Shown: positions 1 through 5,775 of the stretch, in pieces
Layout: every line of letters begins with the position of its first letter
Position numbering within the stretch: the stretch's first letter is position 1
NCBI GenBank assembly: GCA_021785235.1
Contig: JAJYGB010000541.1
Span: forward strand, 1,857-8,081
Origin: Bacteroidota bacterium
GTDB taxonomy: Bacteria > Bacteroidota > Kryptoniia > Kryptoniales > JAKASW01
Length of the DNA: 6,225 nucleotides
Reading direction: 5' to 3'
Translations under genes and position numbers: made by a program
The notes under the pieces: model-generated
What the model saw: only the letters and a program-made list of their open reading frames with translations
The model's database searches: none
Told to the model about the DNA's origin: nothing

Positions 1-660
1 AAGGACAACTTCCCCGTTTCCACGTTCACGATCGGGATAGATACTCCGGAGGGAATAATTCAGAAAGTGAAGGAGGCGGCGCATTATCCCTTTTTGAAAA
101 TAAAGGTGGGGCTGCCCAACGACGAGGAAATAATCAAAGCGGTCCGTAGCGTGACGGGTATACCTCTGCGCGTCGACGCCAATGAAGGTTGGAAATCGAA
201 GGAGGACGCGCTCGAACATATCAACTGGCTTTCCACACAGAATGTCGAGTTCATAGAGCAACCGATGCCTGCGGCGCAGCTCGACGACGTGAGGTGGCTG
301 CGCGAACGGGTGAAGATGCCTATCATCGCCGATGAAGCGGTAAGCTCCGTCTATTCCGTACCGGAGCTTGCGACTGCCTACGACGGCATAAACATCAAGC
401 TTCAGAAGAACGGCGGGATTCTGAAGGCACGTAAGATGATCTATGCAGCCCGCGTCAACAATATGATGATCATGCTTGGATGCATGATTGAGTCCTCGGT
501 TGGAATTGCCGCCGCGGCGCACTTATCCCCGCTTGTGGACTGGAACGATCTGGACGGGAACGTATTAATCTCGAACGATCCTTTTAGAGGCGCGGGAAAC
601 GTGAACGGGAAAATTGCGCTGAATGACGAACCGGGCCTTGGTGTGACCCCGATAGGCTGA
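1..660 (+). CDS. Dipeptide epimerase (L-Ala-D/L-Glu epimerase type), enolase superfamily, 5'-truncated by window edge
   Basis: This is the C-terminal 219 residues of an enolase-superfamily enzyme. The frame is open from base 1 and ends with TGA. The fragment starts just before the TFTIGIDTPE segment that opens the barrel domain, so roughly 130 N-terminal residues (capping domain) lie outside the window. Active-site landmarks, numbered in the fragment: KIK at 33-35 (catalytic lysine of the KxK motif), metal ligands D59 (VDANEGW), E86 (IEQP) and D111 (ADE), second catalytic lysine K133 (NIKLQK), and the DLD motif at 183-185, which binds the dipeptide amino group in Ala-Glu epimerases. Members of this family epimerise the second residue of dipeptides, classically L-Ala-D-Glu from murein peptides, so a role in peptidoglycan recycling is the default inference. 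The true substrate cannot be read from sequence, because the subgroup includes epimerases for other dipeptides. The gene converges on the minus-strand operon with a 31-bp gap and no visible terminator. Confidence 0.9.
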   Translation, partial: KDNFPVSTFTIGIDTPEGIIQKVKEAAHYPFLKIKVGLPNDEEIIKAVRSVTGIPLRVDANEGWKSKEDALEHINWLSTQNVEFIEQPMPAAQLDDVRWLRERVKMPIIADEAVSSVYSVPELATAYDGINIKLQKNGGILKARKMIYAARVNNMMIMLGCMIESSVGIAAAAHLSPLVDWNDLDGNVLISNDPFRGAGNVNGKIALNDEPGLGVTPIG

Positions 661-691
661 ACCAGGTGAGGAGGAAACGCGCGGGACTGAT

Positions 692-1621
692 TTAATGGAT
701 TATGCCGGATTTGAATAGTCCGACGATTCTCGGGGTGATGTCACATATTGAATCCAGCCTGCCTTCAAAGAACTCCGTGTGTTCACCGGCGACGGCGGTT
801 AACACGGGGTTAAGGGTGTGCGTTTTTGTTGAGAGGTCTTCCACGTTTCCGTGATCGCTCGATATGAGTATCGTCAGATTCTCGAGCCCGTTCTCGACGA
901 TTCCGCCGAGTAGGTCGTCAAAATTTTCCAGGACCGTCTCCGCCACGTTTTTGTTCATTTCATGTCCGGCCTTGTCCGTCAGAAAATATTCGAACATCGT
1001 GAAGTCGTGTTCATCCGCGATCCGCCTGAGTCTCTTCCCGGCCTCGAACGCACTCACCGGTGTGATGTCCGAATAGCCGAGCTCGGTCGCCCATCTTTCA
1101 GCGGTAATGTCGGCCGAGAGTCCTTCGCCGTTACGGAGAGAGTCCGCATCGCATAGCGCGACGCCGCTCGCCATGCACGACATCGTGGTCGCGCTCAGCT
1201 TGCGGTGCCCCGACTCTATATATTCAAAGAACTGCCTTGGGAATGCGTTCGCAAAATAGACGTCGGCTCCGAGGTTCTTGAGCACCTTGAATATATTCCT
1301 CTCTTCGAGCACCGGTCTTATCTGTGAGTGCGGGTACGGGCCGAAGTGCATTCCAATAAGCTGCGCCGCGTTCACGCCGGTGAAGAGAGCAGTCTGTCCG
1401 GTTCCGCTCTGAGGAAATCCCTCCACGCCCAGTAAGGCGTCGCTGGGTCCGACGAACGCGCTCCCATTTTGAATCGCCGGTCTCCCTTTTGAAGGAATGC
1501 CGCCAAAGATTCGCCTGAAATTACGGAGCTCGGTCGAGAAAAAGGGATTTACTTCGGGATTTTCGTCGCCTATCCCGACTCCGTCCAGAAAAAGGAAAAG
1601 AAAGTGAGACGCGCTTGTCAT
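692..1621 (-). CDS. Alkaline-phosphatase-superfamily metalloenzyme (phosphoglycerate/phosphopentomutase-like)
   Basis: This 309-residue protein has the metal-site motifs of the alkaline phosphatase superfamily in the mutase-like arrangement. FLDGVGIG at 11-18 supplies the first aspartate (D13). SGTGQT at 72-77 is the likely nucleophile loop, with T74 the best candidate. TDKAGH at 215-220 gives D216 and H220, SSDHGN at 254-259 gives D256 and H257, and THTLNPV at 267-273 gives H268. These match the ligand order of cofactor-independent phosphoglycerate mutase, but at 309 residues the protein is much shorter than that enzyme (about 400-510). The cap domain would be the roughly 140 residues between T74 and D216. 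All expected two-metal ligands are present, so an active phosphatase or phosphomutase is likely; the substrate is unknown. No signal peptide is seen, so it is probably cytoplasmic. It is the last gene of the operon, 24 bp after the peptidase-MA-like gene, with no clear Shine-Dalgarno. Confidence 0.85.
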   Translation of the reverse strand: MTSASHFLFLFLDGVGIGDENPEVNPFFSTELRNFRRIFGGIPSKGRPAIQNGSAFVGPSDALLGVEGFPQSGTGQTALFTGVNAAQLIGMHFGPYPHSQIRPVLEERNIFKVLKNLGADVYFANAFPRQFFEYIESGHRKLSATTMSCMASGVALCDADSLRNGEGLSADITAERWATELGYSDITPVSAFEAGKRLRRIADEHDFTMFEYFLTDKAGHEMNKNVAETVLENFDDLLGGIVENGLENLTILISSDHGNVEDLSTKTHTLNPVLTAVAGEHTEFFEGRLDSICDITPRIVGLFKSGIIH

Positions 1622-1645
1622 GCGCGATCTATTTCCGGCCGCCGG

Positions 1646-2359
1646 TCACTGAGTTGCGGCATTCTGGAGGTAGACGTGCCAGTCCCTCTCCAACTCTGAG
1701 ACGCTGATGTTGAACGCCCTGCTAACCGCTTCGTCGAAACTCGTCACCTGGTTAAACTCGTGCAGGAGTCTCATCAACGATCCCACGCCGAACTTCGTGT
1801 CAAGAAACTTGCCCGTGTTCCCGAGATAGAAGAGAAGGTCGGAAAGGTCGGTCTGCGACGATACCGACTGCATTCTCTCCTCAAGGTCTGAGAAATATTT
1901 CACCGTCTCGACAGGAGGGGGAGTGAGTCCCATGTATTGTCCGCTCTCGTAGACCGCGACCGAATAGACGAGCCACGCAGGCGCGCCGTTATATCTGATT
2001 TGCTCAAGCACTCCCTGGACCACGCCCGTTGCCAGCTTCGTGTTGTAGCCGGGGTCGCTGATGTCGTCCCTGGCAATTATGTAGAGTGTGCCGTCCTTCC
2101 AGAGCGGCGAGAACATCGCACCGGCCGACGTCAGGCCGGCGAATTCGTACCTATCATGGCACAGCCTGACTCTTAACCTCCCGTTTCTCCCGATCTGGAG
2201 CCGGCTGCTGTAGTTCACGTACATCTGTTCCAGGACCGACAGGTAACTCTTCGCGACAGCTCCATCCACGTTCAGCGGGCGATATACGGTCACGTGGCTC
2301 GACGACACTGAGCGCACCGGGGCCTGGAGAAGCGCAAGAAGCAACAATAGGTTAATCAT
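1646..2359 (-). CDS. Exported peptidase-MA-like protein lacking the HExxH zinc site
   Basis: This 237-residue protein has a short hydrophobic N-terminus ([17 protein letters not shown]) that looks like a signal peptide without a basic n-region. The body resembles the gluzincin 'peptidase MA' domain. Segment 109-140 lines up with the family's active-site helix followed by the 'PxWLxEGxAxY' stretch (here [15 protein letters not shown]), and the C-terminal part ([12 protein letters not shown], then [24 protein letters not shown]) matches the usual helical tail. The metal-binding residues are missing: the HExxH positions read Q115-G116-V-L-E119, and the later glutamate ligand position is Y132. 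It is therefore probably a catalytically dead relative, perhaps a periplasmic binding or structural protein. The start overlaps the dtd stop by 8 bp and follows a GAGGG ribosome-binding site 4 nt upstream, which supports translational coupling and this start. The family assignment is by eye and moderate; the loss of zinc ligands holds if that alignment is right. Confidence 0.7.
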   Translation of the reverse strand: MINLLLLLALLQAPVRSVSSSHVTVYRPLNVDGAVAKSYLSVLEQMYVNYSSRLQIGRNGRLRVRLCHDRYEFAGLTSAGAMFSPLWKDGTLYIIARDDISDPGYNTKLATGVVQGVLEQIRYNGAPAWLVYSVAVYESGQYMGLTPPPVETVKYFSDLEERMQSVSSQTDLSDLLFYLGNTGKFLDTKFGVGSLMRLLHEFNQVTSFDEAVSRAFNISVSELERDWHVYLQNAATQ

Positions 2360-2807
2360 GTTCCCTCGTCTCGATTATTATTGTAACGGGACCATCATTC
2401 ACAAGTTCGACATCCATCATCTCCCGAAAAACGCCGGTGGCGACTTTCTCTTTCCCGATATTCACCCCGAGTCTTTCGACAAAGTGAGTGTAGAGCCTTT
2501 CAGCGAGTTCCGGCTTCGCGGCCCGCATAAAGTTCGGTCTGTTTCCCTTTCTCGAGTCGCCGTATAAAGTAAACTGGGAGACTACCAGGGCCGAACCGTC
2601 GATGTCCTTGAGCGAAAGGTTCATCTTTCCGTCGCCGTCGTCGAATATCCTTAGCGCGGCGCACTTGTCGGCTAGATATTCGGCGTCCTTCTCGTTGTCC
2701 TCCCCGTGAACTCCGAGTAGTATCAGGATGCCCGCATCTATGCTGCTGTGCAACTTTCCTCTGACGGAGACGGAGCTTCGCTTTACGCGCTGGACAACCG
2801 CTTTCAT
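2352..2807 (-). CDS. dtd: D-aminoacyl-tRNA deacylase
   Basis: This 151-residue protein has the usual length of bacterial DTD, a cytoplasmic homodimer that hydrolyses D-amino acids (and glycine) wrongly attached to tRNA. The N-terminus [15 protein letters not shown] is typical. The SQFT motif is at 77-80, followed by [13 protein letters not shown], and the NDGPVT motif with the cross-subunit Gly-cisPro pair (G139-P140) is at 137-142. The stretch before NDGPVT reads [15 protein letters not shown], where most family members have FGA after TG; the Arg-Glu replacement is unusual but the catalytic loops are intact. The gene starts 3 bp after the prmC stop and its end overlaps the next gene by 8 bp, so it sits inside the operon and is likely translationally coupled on both sides. 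The Shine-Dalgarno is weak. Confidence 0.97.
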   Translation of the reverse strand: MKAVVQRVKRSSVSVRGKLHSSIDAGILILLGVHGEDNEKDAEYLADKCAALRIFDDGDGKMNLSLKDIDGSALVVSQFTLYGDSRKGNRPNFMRAAKPELAERLYTHFVERLGVNIGKEKVATGVFREMMDVELVNDGPVTIIIETREHD

Positions 2808-2810
2808 ATA

Positions 2811-3713
2811 TCAGTCGTGCCTGCTGGAGAAGAATCTCGACCTGACCACTCTTTCAATGTTAGAAAGGTCCCTTTTCACAAGCAAATCGGTGCCTCCGTT
2901 TTCCGAGAATATTCTCGCGACCTCCTTTGCCTGGCCGTCTGCCGTTTCGACAAAGACCCATCCGCCGTCGCGCAAAAGCCTGGGGGCGGCCTCAGAAATT
3001 CTCCTGAAGAATATCATGCCGTCCCGGCCGTCGCTAAGCGCATCGACCGGCTCGAAATCCCGTATGTCTTGAGCGAGAGAGGCAAGCTCGCTCTCCGGGA
3101 TATATGGCGGGTTCGAGATTATCACGTCGAAACCCGTCTCGAAGACATTGCTTTCCAATTTAAGAAAATCCGATTGTACGAACGTAATTTTCTCCTCTGT
3201 CCCGGTGCCCCTCGCGTTTTCCTTCGCGAGTTCGATGGCAGCGGCGCTTTTGTCGATCGCAACAACCGAAGAATTCTTCACGAACTTCGCGACGGCTATC
3301 GCGAGGCAACCCGACCCCGTGCCGACATCCAGCACGCGCACAACGTCCTTCTGAGAAAGAAATGTCCTGCAATGTTCGATTACAGCCTCCGCAAGAATTT
3401 CGGTCTCGGGGCGCGGGATGAGCGCGCGTTTATCGACCTTGATCTCAATCGAATAGAAATTCGTTTTCCCGAGTATGTATTGAACCGGCTCGTGCGAAAG
3501 GCGCCTCTTGAGAAGCACTTTGAACTTATCGAGCTCGCTTTTCTTGAGCGGCTGATCGTGCTTCACATATAGATCGAATCTCTTGACGCCCAGCGTTTCG
3601 CCGAGAAGGAGTTCAACCGTCAACCTGGCCTCATCGAACCCCTTTTCCGCCAGGTAACCGGTTCCCCATTTTATTATGTCGATAACTGTCCAGACTTTTT
3701 CTTCAACAGGCAT
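2811..3713 (-). CDS. prmC: Peptide chain release factor N5-glutamine methyltransferase
   Basis: This 300-residue protein has the full PrmC (HemK) architecture. PrmC uses S-adenosylmethionine to methylate the glutamine of the GGQ motif in release factors RF1 and RF2, which speeds peptide release. The N-terminal helical domain runs to about residue 80 and ends in HEPVQYILGKTNFYSIEI. The linker LIPRPETE is at 98-105. The Rossmann methyltransferase domain has the SAM-binding loop DVGTGSGCLAIA at 129-140, the acidic residue D154 (VAIDKS) for the ribose, and the diagnostic NPPY at 201-204, which holds the target glutamine. The tail RDLSNIERVVRSRFF is also family-typical. No clear Shine-Dalgarno precedes the ATG, but the N-terminus aligns with the family at this start. 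It lies 72 bp after the thioredoxin-like gene and 3 bp before dtd. That gap could hold an internal promoter, though I see no convincing one. Confidence 0.97.
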   Translation of the reverse strand: MPVEEKVWTVIDIIKWGTGYLAEKGFDEARLTVELLLGETLGVKRFDLYVKHDQPLKKSELDKFKVLLKRRLSHEPVQYILGKTNFYSIEIKVDKRALIPRPETEILAEAVIEHCRTFLSQKDVVRVLDVGTGSGCLAIAVAKFVKNSSVVAIDKSAAAIELAKENARGTGTEEKITFVQSDFLKLESNVFETGFDVIISNPPYIPESELASLAQDIRDFEPVDALSDGRDGMIFFRRISEAAPRLLRDGGWVFVETADGQAKEVARIFSENGGTDLLVKRDLSNIERVVRSRFFSSRHD

Positions 3714-3785
3714 TTGGATGCGTCTTCAGGCTAAATGGAACACAAATACTGCGTAACCGGTAATGTGCAGCGTTAATCCGGGGAA

Positions 3786-4280
3786 TTACTTTTCGTCTTT
3801 GAGTATGTTCACTATGTTCTCTCCGATATCCCCCTGCGGCTCCTCCACAATCCTTCCGATCTCTTTTCCGCCGCGGTAGAAGATAAAAGTCGGCACCTTC
3901 TCGATGTTGAGGCCCGGGGTAAGTCTTGCCTGCTCACCTTTTGAGCGCGGGACGGCAATGAAACCGATCTTGCCGGCAAGGCTTGTGCTGTCGGTGATGC
4001 TCAAGAATATCGGCACCCACATATGACTGTCGGGACACCACGACCCGAAAACAACCGCGACCGAATCGCCGGTATCCAGAGAATCTATCCGGCTGATGAG
4101 CTCCCGCGTTGGAGTATAAAGGTCGCTGTTGCTCCTGTACCAGCTGGTGGTGTCGAACGCGGACCGCTCGACCGGTCCGATAAGAATCTCCTGGTGAGTA
4201 ACCGAATCTACCGCGGTGGTCTGCGCCCAGGCGGCCGGTACAATCACAGCCGTAATAATAATTGAAAGGAACAATCTCAT
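3786..4280 (-). CDS. Exported thioredoxin-family protein with CPDS active site
   Basis: This 164-residue protein starts with a clear signal peptide (basic R2, hydrophobic core 4-17, probable cleavage after AWA at 17-19), so it is exported to the periplasm. The thioredoxin-like domain occupies about 50-160. The active-site segment VAVVFGSWCPDSHMWVP contains C82-P-D-S85 where a dithiol thioredoxin has CxxC, so only one catalytic cysteine is present. The cis-proline loop is VPTF at 129-132, and the following strand IFYRGGKEIGRIVE is typical of the fold. Single-cysteine 'WCxDS' thioredoxin-like proteins are familiar from Bacteroidota-type genomes (recalled, not searched). They cannot work as classical disulfide reductases by the two-cysteine mechanism, and their role is unclear. 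The ATG overlaps the nadK stop as ATGA and is preceded by a good AAGGAG at 4286-4291 with a 5-nt spacer, which fixes the start and indicates coupling to nadK. Confidence 0.9.
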   Translation of the reverse strand: MRLFLSIIITAVIVPAAWAQTTAVDSVTHQEILIGPVERSAFDTTSWYRSNSDLYTPTRELISRIDSLDTGDSVAVVFGSWCPDSHMWVPIFLSITDSTSLAGKIGFIAVPRSKGEQARLTPGLNIEKVPTFIFYRGGKEIGRIVEEPQGDIGENIVNILKDEK

Positions 4281-5197
4281 TCCCTCTCCTTCGATCTAAT
4301 ATCTACGCCCCACATGAGTTTCGTTCTGAGTAGATTGAAAAACCCGTTCTTGCTCTTCCTTAAGAGTGTGATCCTTCGGGATGCGAGAAAGACCCTGACC
4401 TCCGCCGGCTGCGGGAGGAGTCTCGACGCCTGGCCGTCGGCAATGATCATCACGTTCTTCAGGCTAGAATGGGCCACGACACGTATCTGGCATGTGTCCG
4501 GCACGATCACCGGCCGGGCGGAGAGCGTGTGCGGGGAGATCGGACTGATGGCGATCACCCGGCTTTCGGGCGCGATAATCGGACCACCCGTTGAGAGACT
4601 ATAGCCGGTTGAACCGGTCGGCGTACTGAGGACGATTCCGTCTCCTCTGTACGTGACGAGGTATTCCGAATCCACGTATGTCTCCAGGTCGATCATCCTC
4701 GACGACCCGGCCTTATCTATCACGATGTCGTTCAGCCCAAACATCCTGGCGGTTTTGCCGTTCTCTTCGAAATTAGCTTCGAGGACCGTCCGCTCTTCAA
4801 GATTGAACTTGCCCCTGAACAGTTCATCTATGCTGTTCTTCAGCTCGTCCAGGTTCAGCTCGGCGAGAAAACCGAGTTTGCCGAGATTCACGCCGAGAAT
4901 GGGTTTCGCCAGATCGCCGACTGTACCGGCGGTATGCAGGATCGTGCCGTCGCCGCCAAGTGATACCACGACATCCACTTTGCCGGGAACATCCGAACGT
5001 CCAAGGGCGGCTCGCCGCGCGTCGTAGCCGCACTTCGATTTCATCTCCTCCGCGATATCATCCTGCACCACGTAGCCGATCTTTCGCTCTTCGAGTATCT
5101 TGATCAGCTCGAAAGCCGTCTCGCACGTCGACAATTTCGCGGCATTTCCGAGTATTCCGATCGTAATATTCCGCGGCGGAGTAAACCTCTTTTTCAT
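4277..5197 (-). CDS. nadK: NAD kinase (ATP-NAD kinase)
   Basis: This 306-residue protein has a usual NAD kinase length. It phosphorylates NAD to NADP in the cytoplasm and is normally essential. The nucleotide-binding GGDGT motif is at 81-85, followed by the conserved GVNLGKLGFLAEL at 102-114. NDIVI starts at 156. The glycine-rich NAD-binding segment STPTGSTGYSLSTGGP is at 191-206, PISPHTLSARP is at 219-229, and ADGQ is at 253-256. The C-terminal NLLRTKLMWG is also typical. The first ten residues (MKKRFTPPRN) are a plausible short extension before the first beta-strand ITIGILGN. It is the first gene of the six-gene minus-strand run and its stop overlaps the next start by 4 bp. The ribosome-binding site is weak (GAAAGAG abutting the ATG), so an alternative start is possible, although the alignment favours this one. 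Confidence 0.97.
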   Translation of the reverse strand: MKKRFTPPRNITIGILGNAAKLSTCETAFELIKILEERKIGYVVQDDIAEEMKSKCGYDARRAALGRSDVPGKVDVVVSLGGDGTILHTAGTVGDLAKPILGVNLGKLGFLAELNLDELKNSIDELFRGKFNLEERTVLEANFEENGKTARMFGLNDIVIDKAGSSRMIDLETYVDSEYLVTYRGDGIVLSTPTGSTGYSLSTGGPIIAPESRVIAISPISPHTLSARPVIVPDTCQIRVVAHSSLKNVMIIADGQASRLLPQPAEVRVFLASRRITLLRKSKNGFFNLLRTKLMWGVDIRSKERE

Positions 5198-5227
5198 CTC
5201 TTTCGGTTCATTAGGGTTGTAATTGAG

Positions 5228-5254
5228 TTTATGTCATGAGGGGTAAAATATCAA
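5228..5254 (-). promoter_or_regulatory. Possible promoter of the nadK operon
   Basis: On the minus strand, TTGATA (5249-5254) could serve as a -35 element and CATAAA (5228-5233) as a -10 element, with a short 15-nt spacer. This would give a leader of about 20-25 nt before the nadK ATG. The position before the first gene of the run fits, but the spacing is poor and AT-rich look-alikes are common. FCB-group promoters may also follow a different consensus. Confidence 0.25.
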
Positions 5255-5320
5255 TTGCGCAAAGAAGAAAAGAAACAGCCCGGGCGAACGACGGCGCGCC
5301 GCCATCGACCGGATACATAT

Positions 5321-5337
5321 CTCAACTCTCAGTTGAG
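5321..5337. repeat. Perfect inverted repeat, 7-bp arms, 3-nt loop
   Basis: CTCAACT at 5321-5327 and AGTTGAG at 5331-5337 are perfect reverse complements around CTC. It lies about 125 bp upstream of the nadK start and about 85 bp upstream of the ATG at 5423. No T-run follows on either strand, so it is more likely an operator or an element of an RNA leader than a terminator. Chance occurrence is also possible. Confidence 0.45.
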
Positions 5338-5373
5338 GATGAATCGTTTCCGTGCGAAATTCTGTGCGTGCGG

Positions 5374-5389
5374 ATCCCACGAGTGGGAT
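5374..5389. repeat. Perfect inverted repeat ATCCCAC-GA-GTGGGAT
   Basis: The 7-bp arms at 5374-5380 and 5383-5389 are perfectly complementary around a 2-nt centre. The near-continuous dyad is more like a dimeric protein operator than a comfortable RNA hairpin, because a 2-nt loop would force the top pairs open. It ends 22 nt before the AGGAGG at 5412-5417 and could therefore control that start if the small gene is real. Confidence 0.5.
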
Positions 5390-5411
5390 AAGGCCGGGAG
5401 TCATTCGAAAC

Positions 5412-5417
5412 AGGAGG
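5412..5417 (+). promoter_or_regulatory. Strong Shine-Dalgarno (AGGAGG) before ATG at 5423
   Basis: AGGAGG lies 5 nt upstream of an ATG at 5423-5425, which is close to ideal spacing and is the strongest ribosome-binding site in the window. The frame it opens (52 residues, stop at 5579-5581) does not look like protein: it is rich in Pro, Thr, Ser and Arg and has no hydrophobic pattern. The neighbouring frame does look like protein. This mismatch is the main evidence that the downstream gene is frame-disrupted. Confidence 0.55.
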
Positions 5418-5422
5418 CTTAT

Positions 5423-5685
5423 ATGTTGACTCATCCTATGTCAGTCCGACCGTTCACGCCTTTGAAGCCGCCCTCATCAACACCGAGTTTGAGAAATACT
5501 TGTACAACGCCCTCAGGGGAGCCAGGGTGGCATACGTACCGCTGCGGCACGACGGCATGGAGGGTGACGCGAACTTTGTGAGTGTCGCAATATCTATTGT
5601 TTTCCAGAGAAAGACCCGAGGAAAGGTGTTTTTGCAGCCGAACAAACAGAAAGTCCCGCCAGGATCGCTGGAGACGGGACTCTAA
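5423..5685 (+). pseudogene. Small frame-disrupted gene of unknown function (start out of frame with body)
   Basis: From 5428 to the TAA at 5683-5685 one frame encodes 85 residues that read like real protein. They begin DSSYVSPTVHAFEAAL, continue through an amphipathic helix-like part (NTEFEKYLYNALRGARVAYVP), and end in a strand-like FVSVAISIVFQRK. Third codon positions in this frame are mostly G or C, as in the neighbouring genes. The frame contains no ATG near its beginning: upstream it runs back to a TAA at 5389-5391, and the well-placed ATG at 5423 is in a different frame. One extra base after that ATG would join start and body. A deletion, a sequencing error, a non-standard start (for example TTG at 5500) or a remnant are all possible. 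The last residues (GSLETGL) translate a hairpin, so the original stop may have been lost. The end of the segment faintly recalls TonB C-terminal domains, but I do not assign a family. Confidence 0.45.
5652..5681 (-). terminator. Probable Rho-independent terminator of the beta-propeller gene
   Basis: AGTCCCG (5652-5658) pairs with CGGGACT (5675-5681), and the inner CCAG (5659-5662) pairs with CTGG (5668-5671). This gives an 11-bp stem with a 3-nt bulge (AGA) and the 5-nt loop GATCG. On the minus strand the stem is followed by TTTCTGTTTGTT, an imperfect but clear T-rich tail, 94 nt past the stop of the gene to the right. On the plus strand no T-run follows, so the direction is minus. Confidence 0.55.
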
Positions 5686-5775
5686 GATTTACGGGCCAAC
5701 GATTTTAGTTATATGACCAACATCATCTTCCTTGAGATAACATGGCTCCCAGCCACAAATTGATTATTTGATTTG

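Larger units (their letters stand above)
5198..5422. other. Intergenic region upstream of nadK with palindromes
   Basis: This non-coding stretch lies between the nadK start and a possible plus-strand small gene. It holds a possible nadK promoter and three inverted repeats: CGGCGCGCCG at 5292-5301, a 7-bp-arm repeat at 5321-5337 and another at 5374-5389. A 51-codon plus-strand frame, ATG at 5236 to TAA at 5389-5391, resembles no family I know and has no good ribosome-binding site, so I do not call it a gene. No tRNA, attachment site or IS end was recognised. Confidence 0.5.

Noticed and set aside
1..2807. A D-amino-acid theme linking the Ala-Glu epimerase and D-aminoacyl-tRNA deacylase
   Set aside because: The two genes are on opposite, convergent strands with two unrelated genes between them. 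Both are widespread, so co-location alone is not evidence of a system.
2748..3572. Long plus-strand open frame (274 codons) antisense to prmC and dtd
   Set aside because: It lies opposite two unmistakable genes, and its translation is rich in Arg, Glu and His with no domain pattern. It is a shadow frame produced by the GC-biased codon positions of prmC.
3714..3785. Promoter or operator in the 72-bp gap before prmC (ACCGGT core)
   Set aside because: The symmetry is limited to about 6 bp, and no -35/-10 pair with acceptable spacing was found.
5236..5391. 51-residue plus-strand frame in line with the 85-residue frame, separated by one TAA at 5389
   Set aside because: It could suggest one longer gene broken by a stop, but the sequence carries palindromes, has no ribosome-binding site and has no recognisable pattern. 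The shared frame is probably chance.
5340..5420. Possible cobalamin-type riboswitch (GGCCGGGAGTC after a hairpin, before an RBS)
   Set aside because: The GGGAGTC piece recalls the end of B12 riboswitches, but the full B12 box and the upstream GCCACTG-like core are absent, and no cobalamin or TonB-receptor gene follows.
5255..5581. Plus-strand open frame of 108 codons starting at TTG
   Set aside because: Its composition (Arg, Thr, Pro, Ser rich, no hydrophobic periodicity) is not protein-like. Its second half overlaps the adjacent, better frame. Only its internal ATG at 5423 has a good ribosome-binding site.
5454..5645. Minus-strand 63-codon open frame
   Set aside because: It has no ribosome-binding site and no domain pattern, and it lies antisense to the more protein-like plus-strand frame.
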